Assembly (NCBI GenBank): GCA_020721875.1
Contig: DYLX01000002.1
Coordinates: 142,073-206,072 of the forward strand
Source of the DNA: Leptospira biflexa
GTDB taxonomy: Bacteria; Spirochaetota; Spirochaetia; Treponematales; Rectinemataceae
Length of the DNA: 64,000 nucleotides
Direction of reading: 5' to 3'
Shown: positions 55,212 to 64,000 of the stretch, in pieces
Layout of the letters: every line of letters begins with the position of its first letter
Numbering within the stretch: position 1 is the first letter of the stretch
The notes under the pieces: model-generated
What the model was told of the DNA's origin: nothing
Databases searched by the model: none
The model's input: the letters and a program-made list of their open reading frames with translations, nothing else
Position numbers and translations under genes: made by a program

Positions 55212-56372
55212 TGTCACCACGTCGAAAACCACCGCAAGGAGCAGTACAAAGCCTCGGATGATATACTGTAACGAAATATCGGTGCCGAGGAGATTCATGC
55301 CGTTCATAAGCGACATATACACGAGCGCGCCGATAAGCGAGCCCGAGATCGATCCGATACCGCCCGCCGCGGAAACGCCGCCGATATAAGCAGCCGCGAT
55401 CGCGTCGAGTTCAAAGAGCGTGCCCGCCTGCGGGGTGGCCGACTTGAGCCGCGCCGTAAAGAGGATACCCGAAAGCGCCGAGAGAAATCCCATCGACGCG
55501 AAGACGGCGAACGTGATGTTCTTCACGTTTATGCCGGAGAGCTCGGCCGCCTCCGGGTTTCCGCCCACTGCGTAGATGTGGCGCCCGAGCACCGTGCGGC
55601 GCGAGATAAAGTCGTACACCAGCACCACCGCCAGCATAATCACGACCGTCCAGGACATGCCGTTGTAGCCCGCGAGTATCCATGAAATGATTCCGAGGAT
55701 CACCGAGATGAAGACGAGCTTCGCCGCGAAGAGCCCGCCCGAGAGCACTTCAAATTTGTATTGCATTTTCCGCTTCCGATCGCCGAGCTGTCCCAGAATA
55801 AACATCACAATCGCGATCGCGCCGAGGAGGAGCGTTGTCTTGTGGATGCCCGGCAGGAAGGTCTGGCTCGCGAAGAGGTCAGGTATGTAGCCGTTGCCGA
55901 GCGCGTTAAAAGAGTCTTGCGGTATGATGATGGTACCTGTCGACGCCGTTACGAGCATAAGGGCGCCGCGGTAGATGAGCCAACCGGCGAGTGAGGCGAC
56001 AAATGAGGGGATGCCAAGCCCTGCCACGGGCAGCGCGGTCAGAAGCCCTGCACATGCGCCGAGCACAAGCACCAAAAGGATGCTGAGCAGCACCGGCAGA
56101 TGCCACTGTGTGAGCGCGATCGCCGCAACCGCGCCGAGAAAGCCCGAAAGGAATCCGACCGAAAGGTCGATGTGCCGTATCACAATAACAAGGGTCATGC
56201 CCACCGCGAGCACCGCGATGTACCCGGTCTGATTGAGCAGGTTGGCGATGTTGCGCGAAGAGATGAAGACACCATGCGAGAGAATGGTGAACACCGCCAT
56301 GATGGCTGCGAGCGCAATGTACATACCGTATTCGCGTATGTTCTTCTTCAGTACCGTCAATAATTCATTCAT
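55194..56372 (-). CDS. gguB: Monosaccharide ABC transporter permease (GguB/XylH-like)
   Basis: TGYIAVLAVGMTLVIVIRHIDLSVG, GRHIYAVGGNPEAAELSGINVKNIT, AAYIGGVSAAGGIGSISG. Confidence 0.92.
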   Translation of the reverse strand: MNELLTVLKKNIREYGMYIALAAIMAVFTILSHGVFISSRNIANLLNQTGYIAVLAVGMTLVIVIRHIDLSVGFLSGFLGAVAAIALTQWHLPVLLSILLVLVLGACAGLLTALPVAGLGIPSFVASLAGWLIYRGALMLVTASTGTIIIPQDSFNALGNGYIPDLFASQTFLPGIHKTTLLLGAIAIVMFILGQLGDRKRKMQYKFEVLSGGLFAAKLVFISVILGIISWILAGYNGMSWTVVIMLAVVLVYDFISRRTVLGRHIYAVGGNPEAAELSGINVKNITFAVFASMGFLSALSGILFTARLKSATPQAGTLFELDAIAAAYIGGVSAAGGIGSISGSLIGALVYMSLMNGMNLLGTDISLQYIIRGFVLLLAVVFDVVTRKRRS

Positions 56373-56387
56373 TTTGCTTCTTCCTCC

Positions 56388-57911
56388 TCAGTACTGCGTC
56401 GCAAGGCGCATGACAGCTTCCTGCGTCGCCGATTTTCCATCGAGCTCACCAGCTATGGTGCCATTGGCGACCACGTAGATGCGATCACTCATGCCGAGAA
56501 TTTCCGGCAATTCGGAGGAGATCATGAGAATACTCATGCCCTTCGCCACGAGGTCATTGATAATCGTGTAGATTTCGTACTTCGCGCCCACGTCGATACC
56601 GCGCGTAGGCTCATCGAAGATCAGCAGATCCGGTCCTACGAAGAGCCACTTGGCAACTGAGACCTTCTGCTGATTGCCGCCGGAAAGATTCATGCAAAGC
56701 TGGTTGATGTCCGGCGTTTTTATTGAGAGCGATGTCACGAAGTTGAGGGCTGTCTGCTTGTCGAGTTCCTCGTTGATGATGCCGTTCTTCGAGACACTCT
56801 GAAGGTTCGCAAGCGATATGTTTTCCTGGATCGATTTTATGAGCACAAGTCCGTTTTTCTTACGGTCTTCAGTCGCGTAGGCGAGACCCGCGCGGATCGC
56901 TCCGCTCGGGTGGGCGAAGCGCTGTTTCCTGCCCTTGAAGATGAGTTCGCCTGTAATGGAGTAACCATCCGGATTGCCAAACATACTCCGCGCGAGCTCC
57001 GTCCGTCCCGACCCCACGAGGCCCGAGAGGCCGACAACCTCTCCCTTGTGGACCTTAAAATTGACATTGTTGAGCACCTTGCGGCCCAGATTTGGGTCGT
57101 AGGCGTTCCAATTTTTCACTTCGAGCACTACCGACTCGCCTGGTTTTGAAACACGCGGCGGATAGATGTTCTCGATGGATCGTCCCACCATGTGCTTGAT
57201 GAGTATCTGCTCATCGACCTTGTCCTTCTCGCGGTCCAGGGTACAGATGGTCTGGCCGTCGCGGAGCACGGTGATTGTCTCGGCGATGGTGAGTACTTCC
57301 TTGAGCTTGTGGGAGATCATGATCGAGGTAACGCCCTGCGTCTTCAAAATGCGCAGTATTTCGAGAAGGTTATCGCAGTCGTCCTCGTTGAGGGCGGCCG
57401 TCGGCTCATCGAGGATGAGGAGCGAAACATTGCGGCTCAGCGCCTTTGCGATCTCGACAAGCTGCTGCTTGCCAATACCGAGGTCCTTGACCTTCATACT
57501 CGGATTAACCGAGAGCCGCACACGCTTGAGAAGTTCCTCAGCCTTCTGGATCATTTCCTGAATATCGATCCCTATGCCCCGGCGGATCTCGTGTCCGAGC
57601 ATTATGTTCTCGTAGATAGTCATCTCCGGTACAAGCGCCAGCTCCTGATAGATAATGCCGATGCCAGCCTTTTCGCTGTCGTGAATGCTACCGAACGCGA
57701 CACTCTTGCCATTGAGGATAATCTCGCCCTCAAAGTCGTTGTGCGGGTAGACCCCGCTCAGCACCTTCATCAGCGTTGATTTACCGGCTCCATTTTCCCC
57801 AACAAGACAGTGGATTTCCCCGCGGCGCACCGCGAAATTTACATCGCTCAGAGCACGGACGCCTGGGAATGTTTTCACGATGTGGCGCATTTCCAGAATA
57901 TTGTCACTCAT
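56388..57911 (-). CDS. gguA: Monosaccharide ABC transporter ATP-binding protein (GguA-like, two ABC domains)
   Basis: GENGAGKSTLMKVLSGVYP, GLSGLVGSGRTELARSMFG, LSGGNQQKVSVAKWLFVGPDLLIFDEPTRGIDVG; ORF opens at 57977, start chosen at MSDNILEM. Confidence 0.95.
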   Translation of the reverse strand: MSDNILEMRHIVKTFPGVRALSDVNFAVRRGEIHCLVGENGAGKSTLMKVLSGVYPHNDFEGEIILNGKSVAFGSIHDSEKAGIGIIYQELALVPEMTIYENIMLGHEIRRGIGIDIQEMIQKAEELLKRVRLSVNPSMKVKDLGIGKQQLVEIAKALSRNVSLLILDEPTAALNEDDCDNLLEILRILKTQGVTSIMISHKLKEVLTIAETITVLRDGQTICTLDREKDKVDEQILIKHMVGRSIENIYPPRVSKPGESVVLEVKNWNAYDPNLGRKVLNNVNFKVHKGEVVGLSGLVGSGRTELARSMFGNPDGYSITGELIFKGRKQRFAHPSGAIRAGLAYATEDRKKNGLVLIKSIQENISLANLQSVSKNGIINEELDKQTALNFVTSLSIKTPDINQLCMNLSGGNQQKVSVAKWLFVGPDLLIFDEPTRGIDVGAKYEIYTIINDLVAKGMSILMISSELPEILGMSDRIYVVANGTIAGELDGKSATQEAVMRLATQY

Positions 57912-57946
57912 ACGGTACCTGCTTGGGTATAGTGTAGTACAAAGAA

Positions 57947-57969
57947 GAGCCGCCCGGAACGAGCGGCTC
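57947..57969 (-). terminator. Attenuator-like hairpin between chvE and gguA
   Basis: gagccgc-ccggaacga-gcggctc; on the - strand followed by ttcttt. Confidence 0.55.
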
Positions 57970-58012
57970 CCCTCCATGCCGAATTATTTGGCAACAAATC
58001 GTCGTTCAATCA

Positions 58013-59095
58013 TCACTTGAGACCGGTGAAGTCGCTGGCGGGCCAGTATCCGGAATCGATGATCTCCTTCTTTACGTTGTCTTTCGTCACCACGACAATG
58101 GCGGTCGGCTTGGCTGGCACATCTTTCTTGCCGTTGTTGTAGTAGGTAGTTACAGGCGGGGTCTGACCCTTCATGTAAGCGACCGCAGCAGCGATCGCGT
58201 CTTTGACCAAAGTACGCACGTCTTTCAGCACGGTCATGGACTGCTTGCCGTCGATGATATACTGGATCGATGCGATCTCGGCGTCCTGTCCGGTGATATA
58301 GTAGGTTCTGACGTCTTTATCGGCGGCGAAGGCATCGGCGATCGCGCGGGCAGTACCATCATTCGGGGCGCAGATGTACACGGTGCCCTTGGCAGACTTG
58401 GGCGCTGCAGTGAGGTTGGCTTCAGCCTTGTTCTTCGCGTCGCCAAAGTTCCAGTTTGTGGTGACCTGGCCGATGATCTGAGCTTCCTCATCGCGGGTCA
58501 GTTGGGCTTTTTTTGCAAGTCCAACGGCCTTCTGAGAGTTGCGGACAATGTAGGTTCCGTCGGCGATCTTGGGCTGGAGGGCGCTCCATGCACCTTCGAA
58601 GAATATAAAGGAGTTGTTGTCGCTCGCGGCACCGGCGTACAGATAGAGATTATTGCCCTTGCTTCCTGCCGGGACCTTGGAGTTCAGGTAGTCGCCCCAG
58701 GCTTTGCCGACCTGGAAACTGTCGAATGTGACATAGTAGTCAACGCTCGTTGTGTCGCGGATCAGACGGTCGTAGGATATGACCTTGACACCCGCGTTCT
58801 TCGCGAGGTCAGCGGAAGCAGCCGCAGCGGTTCCATCCTGCGGGCAAATGATGAGCACTTTGATGTTCTCGCTCACGAGCGCCTCTACGTTTGCCTTTTC
58901 CTTGGCCGAGTCGCCCTGGCTGAAGAGAACCTTCGCGCTGAAGCCGGCGCTCTTGAGAGCGTCGAGGAAGCGGGTCTGGTCCTGTATCCAGCGTGGCTCA
59001 TCCTTGGTTGGAAGGACAATGCCGACCTGTGTGTCAGCGATTACAATGCCTCCAGCAATCGCGAAGAGCATTGCGATAAACAGTGTGCGTTTCAT
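58013..59095 (-). CDS. chvE: Multiple-monosaccharide-binding periplasmic protein (ChvE-like)
   Basis: VGIVLPTKDEPRWIQDQTRFLDALKSAGF, VISYDRLIRDTTSVDYYVTFDSFQVG, LYAGAASDNNSFIFFEGA. Confidence 0.93.
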   Translation of the reverse strand: MKRTLFIAMLFAIAGGIVIADTQVGIVLPTKDEPRWIQDQTRFLDALKSAGFSAKVLFSQGDSAKEKANVEALVSENIKVLIICPQDGTAAAASADLAKNAGVKVISYDRLIRDTTSVDYYVTFDSFQVGKAWGDYLNSKVPAGSKGNNLYLYAGAASDNNSFIFFEGAWSALQPKIADGTYIVRNSQKAVGLAKKAQLTRDEEAQIIGQVTTNWNFGDAKNKAEANLTAAPKSAKGTVYICAPNDGTARAIADAFAADKDVRTYYITGQDAEIASIQYIIDGKQSMTVLKDVRTLVKDAIAAAVAYMKGQTPPVTTYYNNGKKDVPAKPTAIVVVTKDNVKKEIIDSGYWPASDFTGLK

Positions 59096-59117
59096 CAGGA
59101 TTCCTCCTTTATGAAAT

Positions 59118-59172
59118 GTCGCCGCTAGGCGGCGACGCCGCTACGCGGCGGAAATTGCGGCGCCTGCTGCCG
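59118..59172. promoter_or_regulatory. Stacked GC-rich hairpins in chvE leader
   Basis: GTCGCCGC-tag-GCGGCGAC (59118-59136), CGCCGC-tac-GCGGCG (59136-59150), CGGC-gcctgct-GCCG just beyond; immediately upstream of the chvE RBS. Confidence 0.7.
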
Positions 59173-59319
59173 TCAGCGTGCGCCATCTATGAGTTTGGAT
59201 CTGAAATTTAAATCGCGCATCAGGAATGATGTGACAAATACCTGTGTAATTCTCACGTGTGCGTACCTCGAGAGGCGGTATAGCATTTTTCGCACATTTA
59301 ACACACGTAAATTCCAGAA

Positions 59320-60375
59320 TCAGCGCTTCACGTTCCTATATACGTCCGCGCGCGTGTGGAAGCCGTCCCTGATCACGGTTGAATCCAGGGTGCTCGCCGT
59401 CACCAAGATTGGGTCGAGGGCGATGTAGGGAACCTTGTAGTGACCATCGTCGATCTTGTTGTCGTAGTCGATCTTTTCGCCCTTGGCCATCATCACCGCA
59501 AAGCCCGCCGCCTTGAGCGCGAGGGCATCGATGGGCTTGTAGATCGTAGCAAACTGGCTTCCTTCCGCGATGCGCTGGCAGGCCGCGAGCTCGGCGTCCT
59601 GACCGGTCACCTTGGTTTTTCCCACCATACGGTTCTCGGAGAGCACCGAGATCACCGTCTCGGCGAGCATGTCGTTGCCGCAGAGCACCGCGTCGATCTT
59701 CTGGCCAGGTTTAACAAGCGCCTCAAACCGTGTACGTACCTCGTCGCTCATCCAGTCGCTCGGCCAAATCTCCTCAAGAAGGTGGATTTGGCCCGAGGCA
59801 ATAAACGGATCGAGTACCGAGTGGAATCCCCTGTTGATCATGTAGGCGTTGTTGTCGCTGATCGCGCCATTGACAATAACATAGTTACCCGAGGGAACTG
59901 CCTCAGTAACCGCTTGGGCCTGGAGGCTCCCCACTTTCTCGTTGTCGAAGGATATGTAGAGATCGACATCGGCACCACGTACGAGTCGGTCATAACTCAT
60001 TACGGGGACACCCTTGCGCTTTGCCTCGTGGCACACATCCGAGAGCTTCTCCGCGTCGTTCGGTATAATAACGAGCACATCGATGCCCTGGCTCAAGAGC
60101 TCACGTACTTGGGCAATTTGCGTGTTCGCATCCTGATTGGCGACGCGGAGCGCGACTTCCGCCCCGAGATCGTGCGCAGCCTTCGTGAAGCTGTCGACAT
60201 CGCGCCGCCAGCGTTCCACTACGAGCGAGTCGAGCGAAAAACCGATTACTGGTACGTAGTCGGCTGCTTTCTTGCGCTTTGCACAAGAAGAAAGCCCCGC
60301 GCCGAGAATTCCGACGGTTAAGGCGACCACCAGGGCGCCCCACAGAACTCGCTTCGCACTAGTGAACATTGGCAT
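59320..60375 (-). CDS. XylF-like sugar ABC transporter substrate-binding lipoprotein
   Basis: ILGAGLSSCAKRKKAADYVPVIGFSLDSLVVERWRRDVDSF, PVMSYDRLVRGADVDLYISFDNEKVG, VTGQDAELAACQRIAEG. Confidence 0.9.
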   Translation of the reverse strand: MPMFTSAKRVLWGALVVALTVGILGAGLSSCAKRKKAADYVPVIGFSLDSLVVERWRRDVDSFTKAAHDLGAEVALRVANQDANTQIAQVRELLSQGIDVLVIIPNDAEKLSDVCHEAKRKGVPVMSYDRLVRGADVDLYISFDNEKVGSLQAQAVTEAVPSGNYVIVNGAISDNNAYMINRGFHSVLDPFIASGQIHLLEEIWPSDWMSDEVRTRFEALVKPGQKIDAVLCGNDMLAETVISVLSENRMVGKTKVTGQDAELAACQRIAEGSQFATIYKPIDALALKAAGFAVMMAKGEKIDYDNKIDDGHYKVPYIALDPILVTASTLDSTVIRDGFHTRADVYRNVKR

Positions 60376-62044
60376 CTTCTCCTCTCAACTGACGTGCCGC
60401 AAACTCGCGGGGCGTCCATCCGATCATTCTCCTGAAAAGTCTTGAAAAATAATTTGCGTCGGGATATCCGCAGCGTTGGCTCACTTCTTTGATTGAGAGC
60501 GTCGGCTGCTTGAGGAGCTCCTTCGCCTTGCGCATGCGGAAATCGATGAGTGTGCGGGCAAAACCGCACTTGAGCTCTTCCGACAGAAGGCGTGTGAGGT
60601 GCCCAGGCGAAATGCCCACAGCCTCGGCCGCGCTCTCCAGGGTTATCTGCTCCTGATAATGATTCTCGATGTACTGGAGAGCCTTGACCACTAAAGGCGA
60701 ATGGAACCCGGCCTCGGCTGCGTTGCGCTGAAGACTCTGAAAGCGCGCTCGCACGCTCGCGGCGAAGTGGTGCCAGAGGCCTGCATTCCAGAATGCCTGC
60801 AGCTCGGAGAAATCCATAAACTCGCGGTATGCCTCGTCTGAAAGCCCCCCGCTGCCCGCGAGCTTGAGCACCGCAAAGGAAAGCGCACCGCAGATGCTAA
60901 AGAAAAGGCTCGCAGGAAGCTCGGCATGCTCGCCCTCGAGCGGCAGGAGTACCTTTTCGAGCGACTGACCGGCAAGTGCGTACTGCCCTCCGGCGATTTG
61001 CTCGTAGAACTGGGCGTCGCGCATGTGCACCGCATTGAAGCGGTTCCATTGATCCAAAGGTAGTACTTCCGAGGTGTTCGTGGAGTCGGATCGGCCCGAC
61101 GCCCTCAAACCCGAGGATTCCTCCGACACCGGGCTACGTGTAAAATTTCGCAGCGCGCTCAGATAGGAGCGCCCTAATTCCTCGAGCGGCGTGGGTTCGC
61201 CGAAAGAGACCTTGAGCTCGCCCGTGGCAAGTTCAGTCGCGAATCCCGCCTTGAGGACCTCGTAAAGCGCCTCGTGAGCAGTTCGTGTGCCCGATTGATC
61301 ATTTCCCATGCCCTTAGCGCTCCGAAACGGAAGAAAAAGCGTAGAGAGCCGCCCATCATCGAGCGGACCAACGAGGGCCCTCGTTTTGTAGCGCAGTGTC
61401 GAGACGAATCGCTCGTACATCGATTTCGCGTCGCCGTCTGAAGGTGAAAGGCTCACAAGACCAATGATGCCTGAGTCTTCTGCAATCGAGAGCTGCTCTT
61501 TGAAAAGCGGAATTCGCCGTACAAAGTCTCCACGCGCCCCCTGCGGCGTTCGCGCATTGGTCAGCGCCTCTCTACGGATCTCCAAGAAAAAGGCCTCTTC
61601 GATGAGCGGTAAAAGGTGTTTCTGCTGTTCTTTGAATTCGAGCTCGCGTGCATTGAGCATCTGGGTTCGGTCGAGAAAGGTCGAGGCAGCATGAAGCGCG
61701 ATTTCGAGCCTATCTTTCGACACCGGTTTGAGAAGATAATCGCAGACCCCCATGCTGAGCGCCTCGCGGGCAATATCGAAGCGCTCATACGCTGTAACAA
61801 GGATAAATGCTCGTGTCGCGCCCGTCTGCGATATTTCGTGGATCGCGTCCAGCCCCGAAATTCCCGGCATCTGAACATCCATGAGCACGATATCCGGGCC
61901 GAGCGAGGCGCACTTTTCGATCGCCTCCCGCCCGGTCTGAGCGGTGCCGATTACTGTGTATTCAGTTTGAAAGTAACGTTTAAAAATCAGCGACAAGCCG
62001 TTGAGGATGGGCAGCTCGTCGTCGACGATGAGGACACGCTTCAT
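60359..62044 (-). CDS. YesN-like response regulator with AraC-type DNA-binding domain
   Basis: MKRVLIVDDELPILNGLSLIF, VLMDVQMPGISGLDAI, C-terminal AraC HTH (ISPGHLTRLLSEELKCGFARTLIDFRMRKAKELL...GYPDANYFSRLFRRMIGWTPREF). Confidence 0.95.
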   Translation of the reverse strand: MKRVLIVDDELPILNGLSLIFKRYFQTEYTVIGTAQTGREAIEKCASLGPDIVLMDVQMPGISGLDAIHEISQTGATRAFILVTAYERFDIAREALSMGVCDYLLKPVSKDRLEIALHAASTFLDRTQMLNARELEFKEQQKHLLPLIEEAFFLEIRREALTNARTPQGARGDFVRRIPLFKEQLSIAEDSGIIGLVSLSPSDGDAKSMYERFVSTLRYKTRALVGPLDDGRLSTLFLPFRSAKGMGNDQSGTRTAHEALYEVLKAGFATELATGELKVSFGEPTPLEELGRSYLSALRNFTRSPVSEESSGLRASGRSDSTNTSEVLPLDQWNRFNAVHMRDAQFYEQIAGGQYALAGQSLEKVLLPLEGEHAELPASLFFSICGALSFAVLKLAGSGGLSDEAYREFMDFSELQAFWNAGLWHHFAASVRARFQSLQRNAAEAGFHSPLVVKALQYIENHYQEQITLESAAEAVGISPGHLTRLLSEELKCGFARTLIDFRMRKAKELLKQPTLSIKEVSQRCGYPDANYFSRLFRRMIGWTPREFAARQLRGEDANVH

Positions 62045-63549
62045 ACTGATTTCTCCGCGTGCAGAATGATGGTGACGCGTGTGCCATGGCCGAGTTCGCT
62101 CTCGATCTCGACCCTGTCTTTGCCACCCGTAGCGAGCGCAACGCGCCGCACAACATTGTGCAGCCCGATGCCGTGCTGGGGAGTAGTATCTTCAGGGTCG
62201 GCAGCCGCGAGCGCGAGCGCGATGCTCTCTTTCGGCATACCTCTTCCTGAGTCGCTCACCGAGAGGCGCACTGTGTCGGCGTCGAGTCTGGCCGAGACGA
62301 TTACATCGCCGCCCTGTTCAAAGTCGCGCAGTCCGTGCACAATCGCGTTCTCGACGAGTGGCTGAAGCACGAGGGCGGGCGTCTCGTAACCCAGCGTGTC
62401 GTCCTGCACCTCGAGCCTGAAACGAAAGCGCTCGCCAAAGCGCAGCTTAAGAAGCCAGATATATTGTCGGACGCACTCGATCTCTTCCGACACAAGGACA
62501 AAGCGGGTTGAGGGCTTGAGCGCGTAGCGAATAAAGGCCGCGAGCTTCTCGAGAAACTCGGCGGTCTTCTCGTTGCCCTCGACGAGGGCGAGTTGCCAGC
62601 CCGCCGAGAGGGTGTTGTAGAGGAAGTGAGGGTTGATCTGTGTTTGGAGCGCGAGGAGCTCGGCATCCTTGAGGCGGTGCTGGTAGGTGAGCACGCGCAT
62701 GCGCTCTTCCATAAGGGAGCGCTCAAGCTCGGCCTTGCGCGTCTGCTCCGCAAAGGCGCGCTGCACGCTCTCCTGCATGTTGCCAAAGGCATCGTGGAGT
62801 GTTCGAATCTCATCTTCGTTGTCGTAGGGTGGCAGGGGGTGATCGTACTCTCCTCTGGCCACCGCGTCCGCCGCAACCGAGAGCCGTGCGAGCGGTTCGG
62901 TAATCGTGTAGGAGTAGCGCCCTATGAGGGCTATCGACAGCAGAAAGGCAACGAGGAGGAGAATTCCGTTCGACAGGAGCGCGAGGCTTATGTTCGTCTT
63001 GTATGACAAGAAGCCTTTCAACGACTGGCCGAGGTGGATCGTGTCGATCCGCGTGCTCAAAAATTCAATAAGGGCCGAGGTACGCCTCGCGTCTTCATAG
63101 AGGCTCACATACTGCGCGACGTCTCTGCCGCGCTTGGCCTGAACCGCACCCTCTGCACTTGCAACGTAACTGTCCACGAGAAAGGCAAGGTCCTTTTCAA
63201 GGAGGAATACATCGTCGCTCTTATTCTCCCTGTTCAGGCGCATCATCATGCCCGTCAGCATTGTCGAGGTGCGGATGAAGTCTTTGAGCGACTCGGAGTT
63301 CTTGGCGCTGAGATAGCCAGTGAGGTTCTCCTGAGTGTCGCGCAGCGTGTTTCTTAGCTCTTCCATCGAGACGGAATTGCGGAACAGTACTTCGACGGAG
63401 CGGGCGAGGTCGAAGGAAGCGAAAGCGGTGTACGAGGTCGCGATGACGAGTACGAAGAGAATGACCACCGAGTTGAGCACGATGCGGTTGCGCAACCCAC
63501 GATGACGTTTCGGTTTCCAGGGGCGAGCAAGCGAGCTGAGGTCAATCAC
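62041..63549 (-). CDS. YesM/LytS-like sensor histidine kinase
   Basis: Two TM segments, HAMP, LLALQTQINPHFLYNTLSAGWQLA (His_kinase family), SDSGRGMPKE, HGIGLHNVVRRV. ATGA-type overlap with the regulator. Confidence 0.95.
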   Translation of the reverse strand: MIDLSSLARPWKPKRHRGLRNRIVLNSVVILFVLVIATSYTAFASFDLARSVEVLFRNSVSMEELRNTLRDTQENLTGYLSAKNSESLKDFIRTSTMLTGMMMRLNRENKSDDVFLLEKDLAFLVDSYVASAEGAVQAKRGRDVAQYVSLYEDARRTSALIEFLSTRIDTIHLGQSLKGFLSYKTNISLALLSNGILLLVAFLLSIALIGRYSYTITEPLARLSVAADAVARGEYDHPLPPYDNEDEIRTLHDAFGNMQESVQRAFAEQTRKAELERSLMEERMRVLTYQHRLKDAELLALQTQINPHFLYNTLSAGWQLALVEGNEKTAEFLEKLAAFIRYALKPSTRFVLVSEEIECVRQYIWLLKLRFGERFRFRLEVQDDTLGYETPALVLQPLVENAIVHGLRDFEQGGDVIVSARLDADTVRLSVSDSGRGMPKESIALALAAADPEDTTPQHGIGLHNVVRRVALATGGKDRVEIESELGHGTRVTIILHAEKSV

Positions 63550-64000
63550 TTCGAACCTCCTCGCGTGGGGATCACGCGGTAGCCCACTGAGACGCGCTCA
63601 GGCCCCCGAATGCCGATTCTCTGCCCTATGGCAAGCGCGACACCCATTCGTCCCATCGCCGTGGCATCCCGCACGATACTCGAGTGCACGACACCCCTAT
63701 CGATGAGCCGGTTCACCTCCGCATTCTCGTCGGATCCGACAATAATCACCTGCCCTACGATGCCGCGATCGATGATAACCTGTGCGGCGCCGATTGTCGC
63801 TTTTGCGTCAATGCAGAGAATGGCATTGATGTCCGGGTGCTGGGTGAGCATGCGCGCGCAGGCGTCTTCTCCGCCAAGTATACTCTCCTCCTCGCGAACT
63901 GCCGCCACGATCGCGGCGCCCTTGCGTGTCTTCAGCGTCTCTTCCACACCCCGGTAGAATGGCTCTTCATTGTAGGCATACCCGAGCGAGAGGTCCGAGG
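63546..64000 (-). CDS. Sugar-binding protein (XylF/RbsB-like), C-terminal part, truncated by window edge
   Basis: HPDINAILCIDAKATIGAAQVIIDRGIVGQVIIVGSDENAEVNRLIDRGVVHSSIVRDATAMGRMGV; frame stays open through the window end (SLGYAYNEEPFYRGVEETLK). Confidence 0.85.
   Translation of the reverse strand, partial: SDLSLGYAYNEEPFYRGVEETLKTRKGAAIVAAVREEESILGGEDACARMLTQHPDINAILCIDAKATIGAAQVIIDRGIVGQVIIVGSDENAEVNRLIDRGVVHSSIVRDATAMGRMGVALAIGQRIGIRGPERVSVGYRVIPTRGGSK

Overview
This 64 kb window looks like an ordinary chromosomal segment of a GC-rich spirochaete, probably a Treponema/Spirochaeta relative. That placement is inferred from an archaeal-type class I lysyl-tRNA synthetase, the overall gene mix and several exported families; I could not run a phylogeny. 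Housekeeping genes: murB (3' end), rpmB, ffh, ftsI-type PBP, lepB, tsaD, lysK, pepF, ndk, adk and dnaE. Metabolic and accessory blocks: a three-gene [FeFe]-hydrogenase operon (nuoE / nuoF-gltD fusion / hydA), a molybdenum hydroxylase (xanthine dehydrogenase-like) operon with XdhC and MocA-like maturation genes, an all-exported M14/GGT/DUF6305-like operon, and a monosaccharide ABC transporter locus (chvE-gguA-gguB) with extra XylF-like binding proteins and a YesM/YesN-type two-component system. The most striking items are: (1) an 8-kb gene for a predicted outer-membrane barrel, about 20 Ig-like 'FSPNGDG' repeats and an OmpA domain, carrying an apparently perfect in-frame 1269-bp tandem duplication whose core has a different codon style; (2) a near-consensus sigma-54 (-24/-12) promoter directly upstream of a small sigma70-family factor, resembling the Borrelia RpoN-RpoS cascade; (3) the all-exported peptidase/GGT operon; (4) the NuoF-GltD fused hydrogenase operon; (5) several small repeats and palindromes (17-bp direct/inverted repeats near the left edge, a Z-DNA-like tract, 27-bp and 33-bp coding microrepeats, a 12-bp perfect inverted repeat before the xdh operon, stacked hairpins before chvE). 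I saw no CRISPR array, rRNA, tRNA or transposase.
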